The position numbers were made by a program, and so were the translations under genes. DNA of 64,000 bases from contig OZ020589.1 in NCBI GenBank assembly GCA_963971535.1, forward strand, positions 87,495,796 through 87,559,795. Reading direction: 5' to 3'. The DNA is from Notolepis coatsorum (taxonomy: Eukaryota > Chordata > Actinopteri > Aulopiformes > Paralepididae). A model generated the notes under the pieces. That model was not told the origin of the DNA. It ran no database searches and saw only the letters and a program-made list of their open reading frames with translations. Of this stretch, positions 54,835 through 64,000 are shown piece by piece. Numbering within the stretch: the first letter of the stretch is position 1; the number at the start of each line of letters is the position of its first letter.

Positions 54835-55637
54835 GGCCTAAAAAAATTATTTGGTTCCGGTTGCCGACCGACCCTGCCGATTTCGGTTAGACCCAATTTA
54901 CCCAGAGTACAATTTTTATTTTATTTTTTAAAGAACAACAAAAATTGCAATAAAGTTTAGTTAAATCTTAGTCAAAAAGTGCATTCCATAGCGGCTGGGT
55001 GGCGCAGCGGACATTGCGCTTGTCACCAACGCAAGAGACACCGGGTTTGACTCCGGCTGTCGGTGTTGCCTCCGGCTTGGGCCGGCCGCCATACTAACTC
55101 AATTGGCAAAGTTAGCGGGTGGAAGTCGATGGGTGGTAATCTGGACGTTGTGGACAGCGACTCCTACAGGTCGGTTGGGGGACGCCTGCACAGCAGAGAC
55201 AGGAAAATGGCAGGGGTAGTGTGAGCCTCCCACACGTTACACCTCGCCAAATGAGAGTCCACGCTGGCAGGTGAAAAGATGTGACAGGCTGCCTCCACAT
55301 GTATCGGAGGGGACATGTGATGCAAGGCTTCTATCCTCCATACAACTGGCCAGTGGGGGGCATATGCGAACAACGTTCAAGACAGGGGAGGGGAGAATTG
55401 GCACGGATAAATTGGGATGGGAGAAAAATTGAAAAAGAGGAGAAAAAGTGTATAAAAAAAGTGTATTCCATGTCAATAATGAGAATATATAAAAAGCAAG
55501 TATTTCACAAACAAAGAAATTCCCTATCCATAGTCGCCGTGGAAAAGATTTAATTAAAAATAAAATTAGATAAATTCCCTACCTACCCATGGCCTTAGCT
55601 GACAACCAACAGGAACCAAACACATTTTTTTTAGGCC
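54835..55637. mobile_element. GGCCTAA-ended MITE, copy 2, carrying a SINE
   Basis: Ends GGCCTAAAAAAATTATTTGG and ACACATTTTTTTTAGGCC; TCA at 54832-54834 and 55638-55640. TTCCGGTTGCCGACCGACCC matches copy 1 at 29399-29761, and AAATTCCCTATCCATAGTCG is shared. The 3-bp duplication is compatible with PIF/Harbinger-like mobility. It lies at the start of a 30-bp tandem repeat. Confidence 0.72.
54990..55457 (+). mobile_element. tRNA-headed SINE, copy 3
   Basis: Head AGCGGCTGGGTGGCGCAGCG with box A TGGCGCAGCGG and box B GGGTTTGACTCC. Body as in copies 1 and 2. Flanks AAAGTGCATTCCAT (54976-54989) and AAAGTGTATTCCAT (55458-55471) are a 14-bp duplication with one change. It sits inside the MITE. Confidence 0.92.
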
Positions 55638-55765
55638 TCAGGACTACAAGCCTCCTCAGTTAATACATCAGGACTACAAGCCTCCTCAGTTAATACATCA
55701 GGACTACAAGCCTCCTCAGTTAATACATCATGACTACAAGCCTCCTCAGTTAATACATCAAGCCT
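55638..55765. repeat. 30-bp tandem repeat, about 4 copies
   Basis: The unit CATCAGGACTACAAGCCTCC + TCAGTTAATA is almost invariant. A related TCCTCAGTTAATACATCAGG stands on the other side of the MITE at 54817-54836, so the MITE jumped into the array. Confidence 0.93.
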
Positions 55766-56060
55766 CACCCTCCAGTTAACTAGAAACGATGGTGGCATAT
55801 GGGGCGTGAGCAAGGCGATTTCTCCCCCACTCGCACTTCTTCCCCTCAGCTGTCATGTTGCTGCACCACAGTGACAGCCCCTCCAACTCTCTACACTGCC
55901 AACAACTGTCTTGTATATAAAGTGTTGCTTTGGAATAGTAATTTTTTCAAATATTTCACACATTAATCTTTATTATATCTTCATCTAAGATAAATTTTTT
56001 GATAAAGCATGTCATGATTGAAGGAAAACACAAATAGTTTGAATGATTATATTTTGATTA

Positions 56061-56452
56061 CCGTAATTTTCGGACTATAAGCCACGCCTTTTCCCCCCAT
56101 TTTTCGACCCTGCGGCTTATATAAGGGTGCGGCTAATCTATGGATTTTTACAGCTAGCGGCCACTAGGGGACCTCCTAAATCTATGGATTTTACAGGTTA
56201 CAGTCCACCACCTTTAACTCTCACTCGCTCTTCTCTCACAGGCACACAGCTGCTGCAAGTTAATAAATGGGAGCTTCCTCAAACAGCCATCTCTTTCCCG
56301 ACAATCCCCTCTGTGCACGAACCCTTACATATGGTAATTAAACATTAAAACACCTGCGGCTTATAGTCCAGTGCGGCTTATATATGTACACATCATTCAA
56401 TTTAGCTGCTGCGGCTTATATTCAGGTGCGGCTTATAGTGCGAAAATTACGG
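56061..56452. mobile_element. Mariner/Tc1-like MITE with TA target
   Basis: Ends CCGTAATTTTCGGACTATAA + GCC and GGCTTATAGTGCGAAAATTA + CGG, flanked by TA. The word TGCGGCTTATA recurs four times inside. This CCGTAATTTTCGGACTATAAG-type end is a very common fish MITE. No coding sequence. Confidence 0.88.
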
Positions 56453-56589
56453 TATTTACTAAATACAATGATTAAACATGAAATATCCTTGTGTGCATTT
56501 ATGTGAACCATTGGGGCATACTTATTAGGAACCCCTATGCTGCTGGCACCTATTGCTTCAACTAAACCTTTCCCAGACCTTTCCTAGAG

Positions 56590-57210
56590 TTGAATACTAG
56601 TCTCTTGCATGTGCTTCGGTGGATTTTGAAGTTTTCACCATTGAATTCCCTCAATTCACTGAAATTTTAGGGATTCCTTGCATGAAGAACTCACTACAAC
56701 TTCTACAGTATTTCAAAGTGTCCCAAAGGTCCCAGTGTCATCTCAAACCATCCGTAATGCTACATGGCTTCTCATTTAACCACTATTATGTCTATCTGCT
56801 TGAATATTTAGAATTGTTGCCTTGCTGCATAACTCCTTTGGCATGGCTACAGGTCATGGAGTACATGACCTGTCATTCATTCCTATGTCGAATTTGAAAG
56901 TTTTGAAAACATTTCCTGATGTCCTCATAATGGCAAGGTCACCAGGACCAGAAGCAATAAAGCAGCCCACAGAAATGACACTCCCATCACCATGCATACT
57001 GATAGGTATGGTGTTATAATGGTGGATGACAATGTGAATAACACACCACTTCAAAATAAAATAAAATTTAGTAACTGTATTTACAGTAGATTTCATTCAG
57101 TCTTTGCTGCCCTGTACCTGCCTGGTGGTACAAAATCCAGATTTATCTCTGCCATTGGAAAGAAGAGATTTGGCCCGATCCATAGATGTATGACTTGGCC
57201 ATAATAAGGT
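56590..57210 (-). pseudogene. Decayed Tc1-like transposase
   Basis: On the minus strand GDGSVISVGCFIASGPGDLA (57000-56940) is the Tc1 block [13 protein letters not shown]. Upstream and downstream pieces are in shifting frames. No catalytic Asp pair can be placed with certainty and no terminal repeat is seen. It belongs to a different Tc1 lineage than 46626-50221. Confidence 0.6.
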
Positions 57211-57805
57211 CATTTGTAGGCCTGATATTCTATATTCATATTTCAAATTGCATGTGTCCGGATGGCAAAATTCAGTACTGTATCTACAAAAAACCCTGTC
57301 CTTTTTTCATTTGCTTAGATTTTTTGTACACTTGATCTCAAGAAGGTGCTGAATGAGCTCAGTTTTCACGTCTGGTCAATGTTAGCATGGTGTTTATTGC
57401 TTCTAATATTGTGCTTTGGGTTAATATGCACATTGTTTAACATGTACACTTTTTCAGAAAAAAATGTAATGTAAAACCTAGAGACATCCTCACAATGTGG
57501 ACTCATTGTCTCATTATAAACAGTTTTTGTTAAAATCACATTGGAATTGGCCACATGCATGGACGTAGTCTGCGGGGGGGAAATATCAGAACCTCACAAT
57601 AGCTATTGATTCCCGATTCCTACATATTGTCGCTGGCGTAACTCCAAAAACCTAACTTTTCAGGAGATGAAAAAAACTAACACAGATTTGAGGGCAAATA
57701 GAGTTACGAGGTTTAGACAGATGATCGGTTTAATGCTTTCCCATTGTTTAAACTTTGTAAAACCACACACACATATGGAGCATGATCTACTGAGTTGATT
57801 TATAA

Positions 57806-57844
<39 letters not shown>

Positions 57845-58348
57845 AATATATATACATATTTATGGAGTTACAAGGTTTTCTTCCGGCAGCAACAATATTG
57901 ATATTCCGGGTGATTAGGATGCATGGAATCTCCTTCCTGCTGATAAATGTGGCGTTTCCTTGCTTTAGAGAAAAAAATTCTGAGTGCAATTTACGCTGCA
58001 TCCACTCTAGTCCATGATGCCCCAGATTCCTTGACAGACTAAAGGCCTGTGAAATTTAGAACCCACCCCCCCCCCCCCCCCCCCCCCCGACCAACACAAC
58101 CAAAAGATAAACACTGCTCTTATCCTATTTAGCAAGCTGACAGAGAGAGGAATGCGAGGAGCTATTTGCCGGCTGGTATGTGAGGTATGGCGGGGGAAAC
58201 TCGTTATCTGGCGGACACGCTTCTATCTGGAATACCTTGCTAAAAATGTGCTTGCAGGGCACAGGGGAATTCAACCCAACACATCTGGGTGTCTGTCGAG
58301 AGTGCCTCAGTGTAGAAGTATCACCTGACCCTGTAGGTCACCCGACAC
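57211..58348. other. No gene; (TA)n and poly-C tracts
   Basis: An alternating TA run at 57810-57856 and a C run at 58067-58088 are the only simple features. Nothing coding is recognised. The rest may be unique DNA. Confidence 0.45.
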
Positions 58349-59337
58349 CAGGGTTAGAAATTAACGGGGGCTTGGGGCATAATGCCCTTGAAAATGGACA
58401 AAATGCCCTCGAAAATCAGTTAAGGGGGGCACAAAATGCCCCCGACAGTTTACTAATTATATATATATATATTTATCCGGTAATGGAGCGTCTGTGTATC
58501 GTACGGTTCAGATGACGCGCAAATAAAAAAATTCATTTGGCGGAGCCGGGAGAGGTGAGCACTGGCTGCAGCAGCACTGCAGCAAGGTGCTAGTCAGTTT
58601 GTGTACAAATGGCAAGCACAATCTAAATCAATCTTCATTACGACTTTAAAAACATAGCCATTAACATTACATAGGCATACACACATCTTGCCATAGCGTT
58701 AGCAGTTTGTACAATACAACGCACGTTTTAACTATGGTAGCACTAGCCCCAGCTAATAGTCAATGAAATGTTATCGTAGCTACAAGCTAGCAGAGGAGGG
58801 AATGAGAGTCTGAGAGGCGGGGTGTTTAAAGACAATGATAGGCGTTTATTCAACATCCAAGAAGGCTAACATACAACTGTGTTTTACTAACTCCAACCGG
58901 GACTATTGCCGCTTTCGTGCTGCTTGTTGATGTTATGATCTCCTCCTAACGTTACCGGAGCTGAAGGTGCCACACGCTAAAATGTCCGTGGGGACCCGGC
59001 GCCAACCCATAGATAGTTCCAACTCAACGAATTACGTAATCCACCACAGTTGCACTCAATATTTAAATAATGTTAGTCTAAATAAATGTAGAGATACATA
59101 ATAATTTCAAGCAGAAAACTAATCTTTCCATTAAGAACTGACAATCAGGGAATTTAAACATGGTTGACATTGTTTTTTTGTGTTTATATTATAGAAAGGA
59201 AAGTCTAGTGCTGGCTGAGCATATTGTTTGTTTGCACTAAGTTAATACTTTGACAAATGTAGCCTATATTTTTCAGTCAGTTCGGTCTTTGTGTGCCAAA
59301 CATTATTTAAGGCTGTAAACACTGTAACACTGTAAAC

Positions 59338-59405
<68 letters not shown>

Positions 59406-59621
59406 TATATATATAAATATATATATAAATGAGAAGCATGTTTAGATTTGAGTGTTATTTTTTTTAATAAAAATTAACGTATATCGAACCGAACCGAAAA
59501 CCGTGACCCCCAAAACGGTGATACGAACCGAACCGTCCATTTTGTGAACCGTCCCACACCTACCGTTTATCATAAAAATTCAGTGCCCCCGAAATACAAA
59601 AAAAAAGCCTCCGAAAATCAA
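58349..59621. mobile_element. hAT-like element (CAGGGTTAGAAATTAACGG end), cut by the piggyBac
   Basis: The left end CAGGGTTAGAAATTAACGGG is followed by AAAATGCCC repeats. Its right side (AGTGCCCCCGAAATAC, GCCTCCGAAAATCAA) reaches the TTAA at 59622 where the piggyBac begins. The mirror end is beyond the window or lost. At 59470-59562 CGAACCGAACCGAAAACCGT and GAACCGTCCCACACCTA look like the right end of another hAT nested in it. Confidence 0.55.
59341..59427. repeat. (TA)n microsatellite
   Basis: About 87 bp of alternating TA with a few AAATA interruptions at the right. Confidence 0.97.
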
Positions 59622-59703
59622 TTAACACTTTGGGTGCCGGGAAACGCTTTTCAGCGTCATTCCCGGCCATGCTCAAGTTGCCGAAGACGCTTTACAGCGT
59701 CTT
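59622..59703 (+). promoter_or_regulatory. piggyBac left terminal repeat and paired dyads
   Basis: After TTAA and the CACTTTGGGTGCC end come two dyads with cores ACGCTTTTCAGCGT (59644-59657) and ACGCTTTACAGCGT (59687-59700), 43 bp apart. The second is embedded in AAGACGCTTTACAGCGTCTT, which matches the dyad of the MITE at 26606-27560 in 18 of 20 positions. They are probably transposase recognition sites. Confidence 0.65.
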
Positions 59704-59882
59704 TGATCTGTTTACATCTTTTTTCGATTTTCCCCGTCTGAACTTCACCGCGGAGCTTTTGGCAGAAAATTTGAACAGGAAACTGCATTTCCTCTCAAAT
59801 TACACTAGGTGGCAGTGTCCCCCTATTTTCTAACACTATCACATGAGGGTGAATATTGTACCCCACAATGAATCTGGCATTT

Positions 59883-59926
59883 GATTGGCCAGATGCAGTG
59901 GCCAATGTGACCACAGGTATAAAAAG
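59883..59926 (+). promoter_or_regulatory. CCAAT and TATA promoter of the piggyBac gene
   Basis: GATTGGCC (59883-59890) and GCCAATG (59901-59907) are CCAAT boxes in both orientations; TATAAAAAG (59918-59926) is a good TATA box. Initiation would be expected near 59950, which leaves a leader of about 285 nt with a GA-rich stretch before the ATG at 60235. The core elements look undamaged. Confidence 0.65.
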
Positions 59927-60234
59927 TTTGCGCGATCCCAGAATCAACGAAGTTTTGGAGGAGAGAGAGAGAGAGAGATAGATAGAGCGATAGAGAGAGA
60001 TTGAGAGAGAGATATTTGAATTGAGATCAGCCTATAGTCTATATTTATAGTGTTATACAGTATAGTGGTAGTATCAGAATAATTGTAAGGTTTCAGCTGT
60101 GCTTTAGAAAGTACTTAGTCGTGCTAAGTAGTAGTACTATTGTGAGGGATTAGTGTGTAGTCTAGGTAGTATATTTCAGTAGTAGTAATAGTAGTTTGAT
60201 CAGTTAGTAGTTCCATTTAGATTATTAGTTCAGT

Positions 60235-61212
60235 ATGAGGAGACGTAGTGTAGGTAAGCGAGGCGACAAACCGACAGCGGATCGGTTTGTTCAAACGAAG
60301 CTGGCGTTTGGACCCGCGGTTGCAGCAGCGGCACCAACGACCGGACCTTTGGTAGCTCCAGCAGCGGCACCAACGACCGGACCTTTGGTAGCTCCAGCAG
60401 CAGCAGCACCAACGACTTTGGTAGCTCCGATCGGAGAGAGCCGTGAGACCGTTGCTGGGCCCAGCAACGCGTCTCGCCCGGGGACCGGGAGCGGCTCTCC
60501 CCGACGCAGTTCGAGGAAGAGGAAGGCCGCTGTGGTCATAGCTTCTTCATCCGAGTCAGCGGACAGCGATTCGACCACCCATGAATCTGATGGGAGCGCC
60601 GATTGGGAACCACCAGGTAATTACACGGTCTTATATATATATGTGATTGTGTGTGTGTGTGAAACGTGTATTTGATGATTTACCTAACGCTAATTGATTC
60701 ATTGTATACTGTGAATATGTAACGTTAGTTCGCCAAACCAACGCCGATATGCATTTATTATATGTGATTGTGTGTGTGTGTGAAACGTGTATTTGATGAT
60801 TTACCTAACGCTAATTGATTCATTGTATACTGTGAATATGTAACGTTAGTTCGCCAAACCAACGCCGATATGAATTTATTATATTAGAGCTCCGGAGTCA
60901 TCTGACAATGATCTCGATTTGGGTCGGAGGTGTACTTATGGGTCTGATTCATCGCACGAGTCAGACGTGGGACGCGGTGGTGGTCGACGAGGGGGCAATG
61001 GTACGTCATGTTGCAATGTGAATATTGTTTTACGTGCATGTTCAAATCGATAGTTGATGACCATGTGCTACACATTAGGTTGCATGGCCTTGTGTGTGTG
61101 TGTGTGTGTGTGTGTAGGTGCACGCCCTTTGATGTGTGTAGCTATCAATGTAAGTGATATAGTTGCATGCTGTGCAGGACACCATGTGCTAAGTTGGGGT
61201 GCACAGCCTTTG

Positions 61213-61246
<34 letters not shown>

Positions 61247-61461
61247 GTGCACGCCCTTTGATGTGTGTAGCTATCAATGTAAGTGATATAGTTGCATGCT
61301 GTGCAGGACACCATGTGCTAAGTTGGGGTGCACAGCCTTTGTTGTGTGTGTGTGTGTGTGTGTGTAGGTGCACGCCCTTTGATGTGTGTAGCTATCAATG
61401 TAAGTGATATAGTTGCATGCTGTGCAGGACACCATGTGCTAAGTTGGGGTGCACAGCCTTT

Positions 61462-61496
<35 letters not shown>

Positions 61497-61732
61497 GTGC
61501 ACGCCCTTTGATGTGTGTAGCTATCAATGCAAGTGATATAGTTGCATGCTGTGCATGCCACCATACATGTGCTAAGTTGGGGTGCATGGCATGTAGGCCT
61601 GTTTGAAGTGAGATGGAGTAGGGCGTCTTTTTTTTTATACAAGGGCTTGTGTGTGTGTGTGTGTGTGTGGTGTGTGATATGCAGGCCTCGCCATAGTTCA
61701 AAGGTGTTTGAGAGGGTTCAAGCCTTTGATGT

Positions 61733-61774
<42 letters not shown>

Positions 61775-64000
61775 CAATGCTATTTCATTTAGCATAGTCC
61801 CAATTCCATTGATAGCACACACACACACACACACAGTGTGTGCTATCAATGGAATTGTGCTACATGCTATGCTACACAATCCATGCATATATAGGTCACA
61901 ATGTGCTGCACACACACACACACACGCACACACACACACACACACAAAGATCAAAGGGCATGACCCCTATCCAACAGCTTTGAACTTGCAGCACATTGTG
62001 GCCTATATATGCATGGATTGTGTAGCATAGCATGTAGCACAATTCCATTGATAGCACACACTGTGTGTGTGTGCTATCAATGGAATTGGGACTATGCTAA
62101 ATGAAATAGCATTGATTACAACACACACACACACACACCACATCAAAGGCTTGAACCCTCTCAAACACCTTTGAACTATGGCGAGGCCTGCATATCACAC
62201 ACCACACACACACACACACAAGCCCTTGTAAAAAAAAAAGACGCCCTACTCCATCTCACTTCAAACAGGCCTACATGCCATGCACCCCAACTTAGCACAT
62301 GTATGGTGGCATGCACAGCATGCAACTATATCACTTACATTGATAGCTACACACATCAAAGGGCGTGCACCTACACACACACATGTACATGTACATGCTT
62401 TGATGTACAATGGCCGCTGATTTATTTTGTGTTCATTACAGGATCTGACACCGAGTCCGGGGCCGATACACCAACATGCTTGGGTATGTACTAACTACAT
62501 TTATGTATGTAAATGTATTACTATTGTGTTTTATGAGACTTACTTACTGAATGAATTTAATCCAATTCAGATTCTGGCGCAGACCCCGCAGAGAGTGACG
62601 CAGAGACTGGCAACGACATAGGATCACATTCTACTCCTGCAGGTAATTGTACATCAAATATAACACATAATGCTATATATATATATATATCATGTAAATA
62701 CAATGACAATATGTTGCCCTAGTGTAATGTATTACATCATGTGATTCTAGAACTGGATGCTAGTCTGGACATGCCGGAACCCGTTGCAGGGCGGAAACGC
62801 ACATCTAAGAGCGGTAAGTTGGCCTCACTCTGCACACCACTTCCAGCTCTGACCTCTGACCCCCACACCACGTCCAGCTCTGACATCTGAACCCCACACA
62901 CACTCACTCATTCACTCACACACAGTTTGTAACTACGTGGCATATGAATGTTTGTCTACAGTAGGGGTGTTATAGTATATTTGTATAATTGATAGGTCGT
63001 CGCGTGCGACGCGGAGGAGCGAAGAGCAGGGCTGCGATCCGTCAGGAAGAGGAGAATGCCTGGTCTCGTGAGGGCTGGGTGCCTCACAGGATCCCCTTCA
63101 CAGCCCAACCGGGGTTGCTCCAGGACGCCGCGGCACTCAAATCGTACCGGCCTGCGAAATGGATGGATCTGTTCCTGACGGATGCTTTTCTGAATTCCAT
63201 TGTTGCCCAGACCAACCTCTACGCTGATCAGTCCATTGCCCGGCTGGACCCCACGCTAACCAGTAGCAGGGCACTGCTTTGGAAGCCCCTCACATTGAAG
63301 GAGCTGAAGAAGTTCCTTGGACTCAATTTCCTTAGCAGTGTCCTGCGGAAGCCTCGCGTGGACCAGATGTGGACCACTGACGACATGATGTACACACCAT
63401 ATTACTCGCAGACCATGCCACGCAACCGGTTTCAATTGATCTGGCGATTCCTCCACTTTGCGGACAATACATCCCTGGAAGTTAGAGACAAATTGTGTAA
63501 AGTACGCCCTGTAGTCGACCATGTAAACGCGAGGTGCAAGGACCTGTACCAGCCTGAACGTGAGCTCGCCATTGACGAGGGGGTGATGGCATGGCGAGGC
63601 CGCCTGACCTTCCGGGTCTACAACACCAACAAGCCCACCCGCTATGGCATCAAGTCTTACTTCCTGTGCGAATCACGCACAGGATATTGCTTTGCATTTA
63701 AGCCATATTGTCGGGAAGGCTCGCTCCTGGGGGACACGGTCGTCGGTCTGCTTGGACGTCTGTCTGGGGCCGGATATACGTTGTACATGGACAACTTCTA
63801 CAACTCGGTACGTATGTCCGCCAGGCTCCGACAGTTGAGGACCGACGTCTGTGGTACCCTCAGGAAGCACCGGGGGGAGCCAGCCATCATCAAGAACGTG
63901 ACCAAACGTGACATCGGTGTGGGGGAGCGCATTGCGGTCAACAACAAGGAGGTCCTGATCGTGGCATGGCGCGATAAGAGGATCGTGAAGACCATCAGCA
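60235..64000 (+). CDS. piggyBac-family transposase, six visible exons (partial)
   Basis: Predicted exons: 60235-60616, 60890-61000, 62442-62483, 62571-62642, 62751-62813 and 62996 to the edge. Each intron is GT-AG and each junction is phase 1, so the acidic N-terminal exons (ending SADWEPPG; SSHESDVGRGGG; SDTESGADTPTCL; PAESDAETGNDIGSHST; ELDASLDMPEPVAGRKR) join in one frame. The last exon encodes the DDE_Tnp_1_7 domain: YRPAKWMDLFLTDAFLNSI, LKELKKFLGLNFLSSVLRKP, YYSQTMPRNRFQLIWRFLHF, ELAIDEGVMAWRGR (first catalytic Asp), NKPTRYGIKSYFLCE, GYTLYMDNFYNS (second Asp) and VAWRDKRIVKTIS. The third Asp and the C-terminal zinc finger lie past base 64000. Exon 1 has a 33-bp repeat coding APTTGPLVAPA. 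No stop or frameshift occurs in about 334 codons of the last exon. The enzyme would excise and insert at TTAA. A domesticated PGBD gene is less likely because the element end and paired dyads are present. Confidence 0.9.
60633..60880. repeat. Tandem duplication of about 122 bp in intron 1
   Basis: Two copies share ATATGTGATTGTGTGTGTGT, GAAACGTGTATTTGATGATT, TACCTAACGCTAATTGATTC and GTAACGTTAGTTCGCCAAAC. They differ at few positions. The second copy supplies the acceptor region of exon 2. Confidence 0.9.
61060..61590. repeat. About 125-bp tandem repeat, 4 copies, in intron 2
   Basis: Each unit has a (TG)n run, GTAGGTGCACGCCCTTTGAT, AGTGATATAGTTGCATGCTG and CATGTGCTAAGTTGGGGTGC. Copies differ mainly in the TG length. 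The open frames across them are by-products of the repeat. Confidence 0.93.
61492..62382. repeat. Intronic palindrome with arms of about 400 bp
   Basis: Left arm 61492-61910 and right arm 61987-62382 are inverted copies around a 76-bp loop. Checks: TGATATGCAGGCCTCGCCAT against ATGGCGAGGCCTGCATATCA, and ACACAATCCATGCATATATA against TATATATGCATGGATTGTGT. A smaller dyad (CAATTCCATTGATAGCACAC) is nested in each arm, so each arm itself folds. The arms differ mainly in CA/TG length. It lies wholly in intron 2 of the transposase gene. Confidence 0.92.

Larger units (their letters stand above)
59622..64000 (+). mobile_element. piggyBac transposon with a well-preserved gene, 5' part
   Basis: It starts TTAACACTTTGGGTGCCGGG, the same end type as the short elements at 26606 and 28461, and contains promoter, leader and transposase gene. 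The right end lies beyond the window. It inserted in a hAT-like element at a TTAA. Among the nine or so piggyBac-type elements in the window it is the only one with transposase sequence, and so the likely autonomous relative. Confidence 0.92.

Noticed and set aside
61054..61606. Cys-Val-rich frames in the intron (CVGARPLMCVAINVSDI)
   Set aside because: They follow the 125-bp tandem repeat and lie between exons of the transposase; frame breaks track TG length.
60235..64000. Domesticated host PGBD gene
   Set aside because: The TTAACACTTT end with paired dyads lies directly upstream and the unit is inserted in another transposon at TTAA. A mobile copy explains this better.

Overview
The window reads as teleost fish nuclear DNA. 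It has a tRNA-headed SINE family, a dispersed repeat with the CAAAGCGCTTTACA motif, L1- and L2-type LINEs, Tc1, many hAT-type elements with 8-bp target duplications, TTAA-flanked piggyBac elements, and very long (TG)n and (GA)n tracts. Almost the whole 64 kb is transposable elements inserted in one another. No host gene can be assigned with confidence; the best candidate is a short signal-peptide-like first exon near 27.8 kb.

Layout. 1-2.75 kb: an L1-type LINE on the minus strand, with an open endonuclease domain running off the left edge and an ORF1 broken by two stops. 2.75-9 kb: low-complexity tracts, a CpG-rich CCAAT-box segment, LINE tails and a 1.2-kb minisatellite of 36-bp units. 9-18.4 kb: a SINE, then a run of piggyBac-type non-autonomous elements mixed with hAT elements. 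18.7-24 kb: one hAT holding another hAT and a solo LTR, the LTR holding a further hAT; then a dispersed repeat split by a hAT. 24-34 kb: piggyBac elements, a SINE, and a 4.2-kb hAT containing a piggyBac that itself contains an L2 LINE. 34-43 kb: fold-back elements, a reverse-transcriptase LINE split by a hAT, and two nested hATs. 43-46 kb: a nest four levels deep. 46.6-50.2 kb: a Tc1 element split by a LINE and a Harbinger-like MITE. 50.7-54.6 kb: an element containing a long palindrome built from two facing THAP-domain fragments. 54.6-59.6 kb: MITEs, a SINE and a decayed Tc1. 59.6 kb to the right edge: the 5' part of a well-preserved piggyBac transposon.

The terminal piggyBac is the most gene-like object. 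It has a TTAA-led terminal repeat, CCAAT and TATA boxes, and a six-exon transposase in which all five introns are phase 1 and the frame stays open to base 64000. The many short piggyBac-type elements share its end structure: TTAACACWTT, then two copies of a 14-20-bp dyad, the first about 20 bp from the TTAA and the second usually 43-44 bp further in. The dyad sequence differs between families but is nearly the same in the two copies of one element. Many of the short elements also keep an exon-like peptide (NW...G) that ends at a GGTAAG-type splice donor. They look like 5'-end derivatives of intron-containing autonomous elements.
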